Of a stretch of DNA of 31,368 nt, positions 1 through 7,417 are shown piece after piece. The stretch covers positions 1-31,368 of the IMG/VR virus record IMGVR_UViG_3300042091_001222; one strand, 5' to 3'. The notes under the pieces are model-generated. The model did not search any database, was not told the DNA's origin, and saw only the letters and a list, made by a program, of their open reading frames with translations. The translations under genes were made by a program, and so were the position numbers. Source of the stretch: a virus. Position 1 is the stretch's first letter; every line of letters begins with the position of its first letter.

Positions 1-620
1 ATGCCAGTAGTTGAACCCGCGATACCCTGTTCCTCGCTGGTCGTCGGTGTGCCCCCTGGTGGTGTCGCTCCCGCTGTGTTGCTGCTGTTCGGGAATGCAT
101 TGTTCAATGGGCCCGGACCAACAAAGAGTCCTTCAGTATTGGAAAGAGTGCTGATGAAATCTGACCACGAACTTGGTGTTGCGGTGGTCGTCGTATCGAG
201 ATTGGCAGCTTGTCCAGCTGTCGCCAGACCCGCCGCGTTCAGGCCGATGTTGGGAGCGCCTGCGATAAATGATCCAGCGACATTCGGGCCGATATTGGCG
301 ATATTTCCCGCGTTGGACTGATTTTGCGTGCCGAGAATGGCTTGGGCAAAGGATGTGCCGCTAAGGCCCGCCCGCGCGAGGTTCTGCCGCGTGGTCTCCA
401 TTCCTTGGCTTGAGGCTTCTCTTGCGGCGTCGGTCTGGCGGTTGATGAGGGGTTCGCCCGAGTTTACGCCGCCCGTTTGCAGGGCGTTTTGCGTTTCGGC
501 TGACAACTCGTTCAGGACCGGCATCGTCGCCCGATTGCGTTGGCTAGCCATAGCCCAAAGAGCGGGAGCATACGGCGAGGTAGTGGTAGTCGAGCTAGAT
601 TTTCCCGATCCTCCGCCCAT
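1..620 (-). CDS. Partial virion protein, possibly internal core (T7 gp14-like position)
   Basis: The reading frame starts at an ATG overlapping the stop of the upstream HNH gene (TGATG) and stays open to the window edge, so the C-terminus is missing; 206 codons are visible. The N-terminus is a Gly/Ser/Thr run, followed by an Ala/Gln/Asn-rich helical stretch (about residues 35-110), then Gly/Ala/Asn-rich and Pro/Thr-rich sequence. No catalytic motif is seen. It follows a tail-tube-like gene and a GNAT-like gene, the order in which T7-type phages place small internal core proteins, which is the only basis for the suggested role. Low-complexity composition is common in such proteins. The coding call is firm because of the long open frame and coupled start; the role is inference. 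Confidence 0.7.
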   Translation of the reverse strand, partial: MGGGSGKSSSTTTTSPYAPALWAMASQRNRATMPVLNELSAETQNALQTGGVNSGEPLINRQTDAAREASSQGMETTRQNLARAGLSGTSFAQAILGTQNQSNAGNIANIGPNVAGSFIAGAPNIGLNAAGLATAGQAANLDTTTTATPSSWSDFISTLSNTEGLFVGPGPLNNAFPNSSNTAGATPPGGTPTTSEEQGIAGSTTG

Positions 621-1132
621 CACTGCACCTCGAAATTACAGCGCGCAAATTCACCGAATGCTGTTCGCGCTCCTCGATCATAGGCTAATGCTGCACTTAT
701 TGGATTGTCGAAAAATCCTAAATCGCAATGTTTATCGCCGATTTTGATGCGTGCTCGATACTTTTGCCGCTTTTTACAAAAATAAATGCCTTTATAAGGC
801 AGGCGACCGGATCGATGTCGCCGGGAGTTTCTGCCGTTTTCCTGATGTGTCGCGTACCTTAGGTTGCTTCGGCGATTGTCCAGACTGTTTCCGCTTTTGT
901 GATCGATGGCTCGATTCGTCGCCATTATCGTGCTGTGCATCCGCTCTAACGCCGTCTGTCCTTTTCGACGAGAGACTGCGTAGGGATTTCCTGCTGGATT
1001 TCGTGACACGCACCATGGACGTCCCGCTACCAGATGCCAATCTGCCGTGTCGATCAGTGCCATCATCCCCTGCGATAAGGGGATTTTCAGCACGTTCGAT
1101 TCTCTCATCAAATCTTCGGTTTCTACGCTCAT
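620..1132 (-). CDS. HNH homing-type endonuclease with AP2 DNA-binding domain
   Basis: A 170-residue protein of the HNH-AP2 class, free-standing endonucleases that cut DNA and spread themselves between phage genomes. Seen directly: an N-terminal strand-rich part (IPLSQG...ALIDTADW), the HNH core with RMH (His66), IDH (His78) and LDNRRSNLR (86-92), then an AP2-like domain from about 113 to 168 (YKGIYF, YRARIKIG, LGFFDNPISAALAYD, FGEFARCNF). The start lies inside the 3' part of the GNAT-like gene in another frame, and the stop overlaps the next start as TGATG. A second in-frame ATG eight codons later is also possible. The position suggests insertion of a selfish gene into the tail operon near the end of the GNAT gene. 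Confidence 0.93.
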   Translation of the reverse strand: MSVETEDLMRESNVLKIPLSQGMMALIDTADWHLVAGRPWCVSRNPAGNPYAVSRRKGQTALERMHSTIMATNRAIDHKSGNSLDNRRSNLRYATHQENGRNSRRHRSGRLPYKGIYFCKKRQKYRARIKIGDKHCDLGFFDNPISAALAYDRGARTAFGEFARCNFEVQ

Positions 1133-1586
1133 TGATCGTCTCTTGGCTTAGCTTATAAACCCAAGCGTCGTCTCCATCAAACACCTTTTCCAGCTTTCCT
1201 ACAAGTTCATAGCCCAAGGCGAGGTGGACCTTGTGTAAGGCTGGTTGCTTGGTCACTCCGATCAGGATGGGGAAGACTTTGAGTGCGTCCCGCTGGGCGT
1301 GGCGGACCAAGGCATAGGCGCCGATGGTCCCGCGCCGGTCCTTGCGCATCCACGTCCCGAAATAGGCCCCCGAGAGAAACGGGTCCACCCATGCCGCGCC
1401 CCAGATGCCGCGCTCGTCTACTGACAGCATGAGATGGACGGTATGCGCCGCCCAATTCAGCAGTGCGGTTAGCGAGCGAAGCGGCTTCATGAAGAGCTTG
1501 GCGAACTCTTCCGGCTCGGCACGAAGCTGGGCGTAGTACCACGCGATCAGCAGGTCTTCGTGCTTCTCTTTGTCGTAGTCGATCAA
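792..1586 (-). CDS. GNAT-like phage protein (T7 gp13-like), C-terminus overrun by HNH gene
   Basis: Residues 1 to about 150 look like the GNAT-fold phage proteins found next to tail-tube genes in T7-like phages (T7 gp13 is a small internal virion protein of this type). The closing segment ILIGVTKQPALHKVHLALGY...FDGDDAWVYKL resembles the end of a GNAT fold. A TTG start overlaps the upstream TGA (cTTGA); no ATG occurs before codon 33 and the N-terminal residues look genuine, so TTG is preferred. From about residue 152 onward the frame overlaps the HNH gene and becomes a Ser/Arg/Lys-rich sequence typical of a shadow. The original protein probably ended near 1100. Enzyme activity is unproven; in T7 the protein is structural. 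Confidence 0.7.
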   Translation of the reverse strand: MIDYDKEKHEDLLIAWYYAQLRAEPEEFAKLFMKPLRSLTALLNWAAHTVHLMLSVDERGIWGAAWVDPFLSGAYFGTWMRKDRRGTIGAYALVRHAQRDALKVFPILIGVTKQPALHKVHLALGYELVGKLEKVFDGDDAWVYKLSQETINERRNRRFDERIERAENPLIAGDDGTDRHGRLASGSGTSMVRVTKSSRKSLRSLSSKRTDGVRADAQHDNGDESSHRSQKRKQSGQSPKQPKVRDTSGKRQKLPATSIRSPAL

Positions 1587-4279
1587 GTAGCCGTGATGTC
1601 CAAGGCGACGCGGAATACTTCGATGATCCCCGTCGACGGGTTAGCGGTCAAATTCACGCTGTACAGAAAGCCCGGCACCTGAATCGGCAACTCGATGGTC
1701 TGGCGTGTCGTGTTCTGAATTGCAGGCAGCACATACGATGAATTGTCGACCAGCAGGGTCGGTGTAACAAGCTGATTCCCGGTATTGATGTCCAGATAGA
1801 CCCGTTGGCTCTGCGGCTGCACGGCGGGATTGATTTCCACGCCCCCGGTCTGCACCTCCCAAGCGAAAGCCAAAGGCGACCCCACTAAAGTCGGATGTTC
1901 CCATAGATAGACGTTGCCCCCATAGCTGGTCAGGATTTCGTTAACGTCATCATCGTAATAAATCGCGCTGAAGCCGATATTCCAGGTTCGCCAGAACTGC
2001 CGGACGTAGCCAAGACCCATCGCCAGCGTGTTCGTGTCCGAGAAGATGATCTCGTCGCGACCCATGCCGCAAATGATCGGCGCGAAAGGCGGAATATCCT
2101 CGACCTGATAACCGCGAAAGACGGGAGCTACCGGATCAAAGGCCATCAGCCGGTCCTGCGCCCAATTGAAGGCCCGCATTCCTTCCGAACTGCGGTAGAA
2201 CACGTCCACCTCGGTCGCGCCCACCGTGAAAGGGTAATTCGTACCGCACTCGGTATAGACTTGCGTAACGGTGAACCCCGATCCTGCCGTACCATCGGGA
2301 TAGGTGCCGTTGATTTGGAGAATCCGCGTTTGCGTCAGAATCCAGAGTTGCTGTTGAAAGACGATGGCCTTCTGGCAGGCGTCGTCGTCAGTCGAAGCGA
2401 ATACAACCGTGCCAATGGCCTCGTTGCGGCCGGGCGGCGAGATGTAAACCGCTCCCTTGAAGCCGGGATTGGTGTCGCGCGTGCTTACCAACGAGCCTTG
2501 AAACGGACCAGCACAATCGTTGATCGTAGCGGGCACCACACCGTTATCGAGCAGTACCGATTGCGTGCCGAGCACCGGCGTCGAGTTGACCCCATAGAAG
2601 GTCCAGACGGCCGTATCGTCAGTCGTGGTTTTTGTTCCAAGATTGGTCCAGACCACTGAGCCATCGGTCACTGTGTCGCCCGGCGTCGCGTTGGCTGCCC
2701 AATTCGGCTGAGTCGTGCCTGTCGTGCCGGCCGTCGTTACTTCCCAGAATTGCCCGGCAGCCTTGAGCGGCGCAACCGTCTCACCCACCAGAAAAGTCGA
2801 GAGCGCGGACCATATCGCCGTGGGAATGTTCCACTGCGGCACGCCCGCGCCTGTCGTGCCTGACGTCGTCAGCTTGAAGATGTAGCCGTTGCCGCCGTCC
2901 ACATAATACGCGATGGCGCCGGAATTGGGCGGAACGGCTTGACTGGCCTTCCACGGCGTCAGGGTCAATGGGACCGAAGTGTCAGCCGTCGAATCAGTGT
3001 ACGTGGTTGTCGTGTTGTCGTAGATCGTATCAAGGTAAAAAGCGGTTTGGCCTGGACCTGTGTTCTCAGCAGACGTTCGATAGAGGTCTCTAGCTCCAAC
3101 CTGAGTGTCGGTCGAGACTGGGACGTTAGTGAGGGAAACTCGATTAACAGCGACCCCTTGGACATTGCTAGCCGTATCTTGGGGGTTGGACTGGGTGCCG
3201 GTGGTTTCGTTTCGATAGACGGCATAATAGCTGTACTCGCTCCCTCCGCTCATGACGGCCGGTCCTTGGCCCAGCGCAGCGCCGCCCAGCACTTGCAGAT
3301 TGTCGAAATAAGCGTGATCGAAGGAGCTATCGCCGCTGATGCGCACCGCCACCACATTCGTCCAGTCTTGCCAAAGCGCCGAGCCAACGCGGGTGAACTG
3401 CTGCTTGGCCAGATAGAATTGCTGCCATTGATTGGGCTGGACACTAAAAGTGACGGCCGGATTGACGCGGGTAACCGGCGTCGTCGAGCCGGGAGGAGTT
3501 AGCTGCATGACGATGGTGTAATACTGCTTCTTGAATGTTCCGTCGTCCACATCAAAATCGATTTGCAGCCAGTTCGAGAACGTCAACCCTCCGCTCGAAG
3601 GAGCATAAAAGAACCAGAAACTAATCACGTCAGTAGGCAGGGAGAGATCGCCGCTTGCGAAGTTGCCGAGGTCGATCGGAGCGCTGCCCACCGTGAAGGT
3701 TGTCGAGTTAATGATGTGCCAAGGGCCGCCGACGGCGGAAACCTTCAAAGAGCCAGTGCCGGTGATGTATTCCGTTGACTCATTCGCCACCGTGCAATTG
3801 GTGGTCGCCCAATTACTGCTGCTGGCGTTGAAGTTGTCGATGACGATGCTTTCCTGCGCGAGGTTGCTGGCCTGCAAGGAGTTGACGGGCGGCTCGATGC
3901 CCCAATTCGTGACGTTGTTGAGCGGGTCCATCTTGATGTTCTGGCCACCGCCGCACATGAACAGGTAGTCCTGCACTCCGGTCGTTGGTGAAATCGCCGT
4001 GAAAGTTCCGCGCTGGCCGTTGAAGCCGGTCGAATAGACCGCAGAGCCGTTGACGTAGAGTTTGCTGCCGTCGTAAGCGATTCGATTGTTGTTGTAACGG
4101 ATAAGATTGAGAGCGGCGATGTTCGGATAGAGAAGCTGAGGCGGCCACATCGACTTGATGGAGCCGGTGAGTTCGAGCGCTACGCCACGCGCGAGGCGGC
4201 AGTAGCCGGGCGGTACTTGGTCGCGGCCCCCAGCAAGCCAGATTCTTTTGTCAAAGTTGCGAACATCAAGTGCTGGCAT
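1583..4279 (-). CDS. Large tail protein, tail tube/nozzle type (T7 gp12-like position)
   Basis: 898 residues, the largest gene in the window. The N-terminus (DKRIWLAGGRDQVPPGYCRLARGV) resembles the opening of podoviral tail-tube/nozzle proteins, which begin with a motif about gaining the tail rim. Residues about 140-335 look like an inserted jelly-roll, carbohydrate-binding-like domain (IDNFNASSSNWA...SFDHAYFDNLQVLGG). The middle and C-terminal parts are beta-rich with short repeated WxVTTAGTTGTTQPNW-type motifs, consistent with a beta-propeller. It follows two adaptor-like genes and a 50-residue coiled coil and precedes the GNAT-like gene, matching tail tubular B of T7-like phages. The start overlaps the preceding mini gene by 14 nt. 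Structural role likely; exact fold inferred. Confidence 0.8.
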   Translation of the reverse strand: MPALDVRNFDKRIWLAGGRDQVPPGYCRLARGVALELTGSIKSMWPPQLLYPNIAALNLIRYNNNRIAYDGSKLYVNGSAVYSTGFNGQRGTFTAISPTTGVQDYLFMCGGGQNIKMDPLNNVTNWGIEPPVNSLQASNLAQESIVIDNFNASSSNWATTNCTVANESTEYITGTGSLKVSAVGGPWHIINSTTFTVGSAPIDLGNFASGDLSLPTDVISFWFFYAPSSGGLTFSNWLQIDFDVDDGTFKKQYYTIVMQLTPPGSTTPVTRVNPAVTFSVQPNQWQQFYLAKQQFTRVGSALWQDWTNVVAVRISGDSSFDHAYFDNLQVLGGAALGQGPAVMSGGSEYSYYAVYRNETTGTQSNPQDTASNVQGVAVNRVSLTNVPVSTDTQVGARDLYRTSAENTGPGQTAFYLDTIYDNTTTTYTDSTADTSVPLTLTPWKASQAVPPNSGAIAYYVDGGNGYIFKLTTSGTTGAGVPQWNIPTAIWSALSTFLVGETVAPLKAAGQFWEVTTAGTTGTTQPNWAANATPGDTVTDGSVVWTNLGTKTTTDDTAVWTFYGVNSTPVLGTQSVLLDNGVVPATINDCAGPFQGSLVSTRDTNPGFKGAVYISPPGRNEAIGTVVFASTDDDACQKAIVFQQQLWILTQTRILQINGTYPDGTAGSGFTVTQVYTECGTNYPFTVGATEVDVFYRSSEGMRAFNWAQDRLMAFDPVAPVFRGYQVEDIPPFAPIICGMGRDEIIFSDTNTLAMGLGYVRQFWRTWNIGFSAIYYDDDVNEILTSYGGNVYLWEHPTLVGSPLAFAWEVQTGGVEINPAVQPQSQRVYLDINTGNQLVTPTLLVDNSSYVLPAIQNTTRQTIELPIQVPGFLYSVNLTANPSTGIIEVFRVALDITAT

Positions 4280-4418
4280 TTTTAGCTTCGAGCGCCGCGA
4301 TGCGCTCTTGGAGATTCTGCGCGATTTTGTTCATCTGCTCAACGACCAATTCGAGGTTGCGCTCGTGGCTGAGAGCCTTGTCGGGCAGGGCGATCCGTTG
4401 CTGGGTGGTGCTCGGCAT
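4266..4418 (-). CDS. 50-residue coiled-coil protein
   Basis: A mini gene between the 212-residue adaptor-like gene and the large tail gene. It starts at an ATG overlapping the upstream stop (TGATG) and ends 14 nt inside the tail gene. The sequence is hydrophilic and helical with heptad-like spacing (LVVEQMNKIAQNLQERIAAL at residues 25-43), so a short coiled coil is likely. No family recognised. The double overlap in a tightly coupled operon is the main evidence that it is expressed; a small tail-assembly or scaffold peptide would fit the position. Confidence 0.7.
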   Translation of the reverse strand: MPSTTQQRIALPDKALSHERNLELVVEQMNKIAQNLQERIAALEAKNAST

Positions 4419-5056
4419 CAGCCTTCTTCCTCCACGGGCGGTTGGCCCTTCGCTGTACCGTCCCTGAGCAGCGCCTTCAGCAGCAGGTCAGCCAATGTCT
4501 CGGCAAAGGTCGCATAGTTCAGATCGGTATGATTCGATTCGCGGCTGTACTCGCGTGCCAGAATCTTGAGCGCCACTGGCAGCACCAGAATTGGCAGGAT
4601 GTCAGGCGGCGACTGAACGAAGATGGCGATGGCGTTACCAGGCTGATAGTCCTCCCCCAACGGCAAGCCGTGAACCGGAATGATCGGCTTGGGGGCCTGA
4701 TTCGGGACGGGGAAGAGTTCGCCAGACTTAGCGGTTTCGGTTTCCAGCGTGTAGGCGATAGGCCGTCCGTAGGAGTTGCGCCACGCTGGAGTCAGCGCCT
4801 CCAGCTCCCGCAGCATCAGGTTCGAGAGCACGTCGTTGTCGTAGATGAACATGAGGAGTTCGAGTAGGTTGCCCGGAAAGTTTACCGTGGAATTTTTCGA
4901 CGTGACGGTGATCGGCGTGGCGGTGGTGTGCCACTGCTGGAGTGCGAGCCGGGTCACGACATCAGTATAGAAGGTCATGGCGAGCGTGGGGTCGGCCTGT
5001 CCGTTCGAGAGCGTGGCGACAAGGGCGAGCGCGGCGGTCTGGTTAGGTCCAGCCAC
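4418..5056 (-). CDS. Tail adaptor-like protein (second of two similar genes)
   Basis: 212 residues, GTG start two nucleotides after the preceding stop. The helical N-terminal half contains LELLMFIYDNDVLSNLMLRELEALTPAWRN, followed by a hydrophobic helix (DILPILVLPVALKILAREYSRE) and a conserved-looking DLNYATFAETLADLLLKALL end. The layout (Trp-containing turn, beta middle, helical end with LLLKA) echoes the other adaptor-like protein at 5437-6057, and both resemble podoviral head-tail adaptor/tail tubular A proteins. It lies just upstream of the large tail gene, where such adaptors occur. The family assignment rests on pattern and position only. Confidence 0.7.
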   Translation of the reverse strand: MAGPNQTAALALVATLSNGQADPTLAMTFYTDVVTRLALQQWHTTATPITVTSKNSTVNFPGNLLELLMFIYDNDVLSNLMLRELEALTPAWRNSYGRPIAYTLETETAKSGELFPVPNQAPKPIIPVHGLPLGEDYQPGNAIAIFVQSPPDILPILVLPVALKILAREYSRESNHTDLNYATFAETLADLLLKALLRDGTAKGQPPVEEEG

Positions 5057-5057
5057 T

Positions 5058-5252
5058 TCAGTAGCTCACTACCTTGATTTTGCGGCGCTCCTCTTCTTGT
5101 GCGGCGAGGTCGGCCTCAATCTTCACGATCCGCAGAAACTTCTCGCGATGCTGGCGCCCGTCACCGATGCCGTGCTGACGCCGGAAGCCCTGAAAGAGCG
5201 CTTCGAGAATCAGACACTCCTCGAATTGGGTGATGATGCCGATCTGAATCAT
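5058..5252 (-). CDS. Small charged helical protein, 64 residues
   Basis: The start ATG overlaps the preceding stop as ATGA and the stop lies just before the next gene's GTG, so it fits the operon tightly. The first 22 residues are mildly hydrophobic (IQIGIITQFEECLILEALFQGF), the rest is a highly charged helix (KIEADLAAQEEERRKIK). No family recognised. A role in tail assembly is only a guess from the neighbours. Confidence 0.6.
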   Translation of the reverse strand: MIQIGIITQFEECLILEALFQGFRRQHGIGDGRQHREKFLRIVKIEADLAAQEEERRKIKVVSY

Positions 5253-5440
5253 TTGATTCTCGTTGGCGGATACAAACGGTCCAGCGCCGCAGCTTCCTGC
5301 TTACCAAAACGGATGGCGGCTACCGCTTTGCACATTTCGCAGTCGCGTAGATTGAAGTCGTTGTCGGGAATCCAGACCGCACCACACCGAGCACAGCGCT
5401 CAAATGTGATAATGAACCCCAATTTATATGGCTCGCTCAT
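5249..5440 (-). CDS. Zinc-ribbon mini protein, 63 residues
   Basis: Two Cys pairs (CARC at 16-19 and CEMC at 34-37) with short beta-like segments between them make a typical zinc ribbon. The ATG overlaps the upstream adaptor stop (ATGA) and the stop overlaps the next start (ATGA), so it is translated with its neighbours. Function unknown; zinc ribbons of this size in phages often bind nucleic acid or host proteins. One of many such mini proteins in this window. Confidence 0.75.
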   Translation of the reverse strand: MSEPYKLGFIITFERCARCGAVWIPDNDFNLRDCEMCKAVAAIRFGKQEAAALDRLYPPTRIK

Positions 5441-6057
5441 CGTTGCTCCATTTGTTCCTCGGCCAGCCGGGCCTGAAAGCGTTCCAGCGTCGTCTTGAGC
5501 GGCGCATAGTCGCGAGCCTTGAGCAGCAGCAGCAGTTCCGCGAGGTCAAGCACCAGGTTATCCGTCTCGGGCTGTACGACGCTCACGTCATTCGGATTCT
5601 GGAGGGCCGCAGTAAGAGTCGAACAAACCATATACACGGTCTGCGCGGTGTTCACGCCGGGGTAGAGAATCAGGAGGTCGCGACCGCACTGCATCCAGCA
5701 GCGAGGCGCCGCGTCCGTCTTCGTCACCCACCGCGTATCCAGCCACGCCAATTCGTTGATGTCCTCGCCCATGTAGTCGAGGTCGCGCCCCGAGGCATCG
5801 CGTACTGTCTCGATCTTTACCGATGCCGGGACGGAAGCTGAGACCTGATAGATGAGCGTCCGCGGCTGGACAGTTAGGGCAAAGGACTGAATCACGTCCC
5901 CCACGATGCCATTGATGACCTGCTGGGAAGTCGAGACCAATCCGCAAGCCGTGGAGAGCAGGGGAATCGCGCTGGTCGGAAAAGCGGGTGTAGCCATGCC
6001 CTGCGGATCGCGCGCGCGCGCCAGAGCGGTGTTCACGAGGATGCTGGCGGGAGTCAT
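5437..6057 (-). CDS. Tail adaptor-like protein (first of two)
   Basis: 206 residues from the ATG that overlaps the upstream stop (ATGA); another in-frame ATG three codons earlier (6066) would also work. The middle (EDINELAWLDTRWVTKTDAA...CWMQCGRDLLILYPG) and the helical end (TDNLVLDLAELLLLLKARDY) have the pattern of podoviral head-tail adaptor/tail tubular A proteins: a turn with a Trp, a GRDxLxLYPG strand, then helices beginning with an acidic Asn/Asp-Leu motif. The neighbours are terminase and tail genes. Together with the 212-residue gene it forms a probable adaptor pair. Family call from pattern and context. Confidence 0.75.
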   Translation of the reverse strand: MTPASILVNTALARARDPQGMATPAFPTSAIPLLSTACGLVSTSQQVINGIVGDVIQSFALTVQPRTLIYQVSASVPASVKIETVRDASGRDLDYMGEDINELAWLDTRWVTKTDAAPRCWMQCGRDLLILYPGVNTAQTVYMVCSTLTAALQNPNDVSVVQPETDNLVLDLAELLLLLKARDYAPLKTTLERFQARLAEEQMEQR

Positions 6058-6242
6058 GGTTTGCATCCCGCATGATAACGTCGAATATCGGCCGGGATGA
6101 CGAGAGGGTCGCCCTTGATCACCGCATAAAACTCATCGTCCTCGAGCAGCAATTCGCCGCATTTATCACAGGGTGTGCGCGTTTGCAGTCCCCGGCAGCG
6201 AATGCCCGTGCGGAGCTTGGCTAAGTGCTGCTCAGTAATCAT
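6054..6242 (-). CDS. Zinc-binding mini protein, 62 residues
   Basis: CDKC at 25-28 plus a late HAGC (57-60) give a C-x2-C...H-x2-C set suited to one zinc ion. ATGA overlaps join it to the terminase nuclease gene upstream and the adaptor gene downstream. The pattern (CxxCGELL, DEFYAVIKGD, then RRYHAGCKP) resembles small proteins that display a zinc-knuckle pair. Function unknown. Confidence 0.75.
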   Translation of the reverse strand: MITEQHLAKLRTGIRCRGLQTRTPCDKCGELLLEDDEFYAVIKGDPLVIPADIRRYHAGCKP

Positions 6243-6877
6243 ACTCCCACACTTTGCGTCAAATGGTCGTGCTGCTCAAGCCGCTGCTCGATCATCTCGG
6301 CGCTCATCCCGGTCTTCCTGAGATAGCTGGCAAGCTGTTGGCGGCTCATCAGGCGCATATGCTCGGGCAGACTCGCCGGCAGCAGCCGGATCGCGTTGCT
6401 CAGAGCGTCCATGCCGTCATTGAAGTGTTTGTCGGGAAAGCGATGCCACTCGTCCTTGAGCGCCCGGCAATACTTCTCGTCGGGACGAAAGAGCCTGCCC
6501 CCTCTTGCAACAGGCTCAATCGCCGATTCGATCGCGAACATCTTGTTGGACAACAGCGCCTCGGGATGCCAGCGGATATTGACTCCTTCCTCGCGCGCGC
6601 GTCGCCGCATCGTATCGTAAAACATGCCCTGCGGACCGCTCACATCGATGCCGAACTTCAACGGCTGCCAGCGATTCTGGGTGGCGAGAATCCGCTGCTC
6701 CAGGATTGTCGTCGCCACCCGCTCCACCCACGCCTCCAGGATGAAAACGCGCTCCAGATTGTCTTGCCCTACCGTCACGATAGCGGAGCGTGAGGTGCCG
6801 TGCGTGGCCTGATTCGGGTTTCCTGCGGGGTCCGCCCAACTCACCCGGTAAAGGCTATTGACCGCGATTTCCTGCAT
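6239..6877 (-). CDS. Terminase large subunit, nuclease part (separate gene)
   Basis: 212 residues with the RNase H-like terminase nuclease: SWADPAG (Asp16), FGIDVSGPQG (Asp78) and FNDGMDALSNAIRLL (Asp154, Asp157), the three acidic sites that hold two metal ions and cut the packaged DNA. The motor ATPase is a separate gene upstream (7414-8730) and three mini genes lie between them. Terminases normally carry both domains in one chain of about 450-650 residues; here 438 plus 212 residues make up that length. The ATG lies two nucleotides after the preceding TAG. The first seven codons form one copy of a 21-nt repeat whose other copy is in the mini gene upstream. Confidence 0.88.
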   Translation of the reverse strand: MQEIAVNSLYRVSWADPAGNPNQATHGTSRSAIVTVGQDNLERVFILEAWVERVATTILEQRILATQNRWQPLKFGIDVSGPQGMFYDTMRRRAREEGVNIRWHPEALLSNKMFAIESAIEPVARGGRLFRPDEKYCRALKDEWHRFPDKHFNDGMDALSNAIRLLPASLPEHMRLMSRQQLASYLRKTGMSAEMIEQRLEQHDHLTQSVGV

Positions 6878-7132
6878 CGCTACTCAATATACTCCGATCC
6901 GTGCCGTAGGACTCCCCAAGCCGTTGAAATGCGGTAACGCCACTCGTCTAACAGTCGACGCCAACGCGGCTTGGGTTTGGACTTCGGGAAAATGATATCG
7001 GCCAATGATTCGCCAGCATCCAGGCGCGCCTGATCTTCTTCGGATAATTCCCATTTAATTGCCTGATTATAAGGAGTGTGTTCGTAATTCATCAGTTCCT
7101 CCCTCCAGACGATTGACCGCGATTTTCTGCAT
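6857..7132 (-). repeat. 21-nt direct repeat flanking a mini gene inside the split terminase locus
   Basis: Copies at 6857-6877 and 7112-7132 are identical at 20 of 21 positions. The left copy is the first seven codons of the terminase nuclease gene; the right copy lies near the 3' end of the zinc-finger mini gene and is read there in another frame. The copies are 255 nt apart. The repeat brackets the 70-residue mini gene and marks a likely insertion or duplication junction. Confidence 0.85.
6880..7092 (-). CDS. Small protein in the terminase gap, 70 residues
   Basis: Starts at an ATG overlapping the stop of the preceding mini gene (TGATG) with a strong GGGAGGAA ribosome binding site. The sequence is hydrophilic: an acidic first half (ELSEEDQARLDAGESLADII) and a basic second half (KSKPKPRWRRLLDEWRYR). 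No family recognised. It sits between the two halves of the terminase, so it could be a linker partner of the motor or an unrelated insertion. Confidence 0.65.
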   Translation of the reverse strand: MNYEHTPYNQAIKWELSEEDQARLDAGESLADIIFPKSKPKPRWRRLLDEWRYRISTAWGVLRHGSEYIE

Positions 7133-7292
7133 TGAATAGCTTTTGTTTCCGTTCGCGCCAGCACTCCTCGACATGCGCTTTCAGAACGCCGCTGCCTTCG
7201 TTCTTGAACTGTCGTCCGCAAAAGACACAATAGATTGGCATCTGAAGATAATGAAACACGCACCAATTTCCGAAATCTTTCTCTTCGTCCAT
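7092..7292 (-). CDS. Zinc-finger mini protein in the terminase gap, 66 residues
   Basis: The start (TGATG overlap, GGGGGAGGAA binding site) was chosen over a longer upstream start. CVFC (residues 22-25) and a later H-x4-C (HVEEC) give a C2HC-type zinc finger. The C-terminus ends GGRN-stop, the same four last codons as in the 41-residue mini gene before it, so the two stop/start junctions are near-duplicates. The 3' end also contains one copy of the 21-nt repeat shared with the terminase nuclease start. Function unknown. Confidence 0.7.
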   Translation of the reverse strand: MDEEKDFGNWCVFHYLQMPIYCVFCGRQFKNEGSGVLKAHVEECWRERKQKLFNAENRGQSSGGRN

Positions 7293-7417
7293 CAGTTCCT
7301 CCCCCAGACGCGCCGCTCGATGCCGTCTGTAACGGAGCGTTTTAGCCAGCCCGAAGATAGCCATCGAGCGTTTTCCATAAATCGGCGCAGGCGCTCATTA
7401 TCATCTATCTGTCTCAT
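7292..7417 (-). CDS. Mini protein immediately after the terminase ATPase, 41 residues
   Basis: Too short for most gene finders. The ATG overlaps the terminase ATPase stop (ATGA), and its own stop overlaps the next ATG (TGATG). It encodes a polar N-terminus (MRQIDDNERLRRFMENARWL) and a basic tail ending VWGRN. The evidence is the perfect coupling at both ends; no family recognised and it might be only a translational spacer. Confidence 0.5.
   Translation of the reverse strand: MRQIDDNERLRRFMENARWLSSGWLKRSVTDGIERRVWGRN

Noticed and set aside
1-747. Plus-strand frames of 106 and 139 residues
   Set aside because: They are antisense to the coupled minus-strand virion and HNH genes and have no ribosome binding sites or recognisable motifs.
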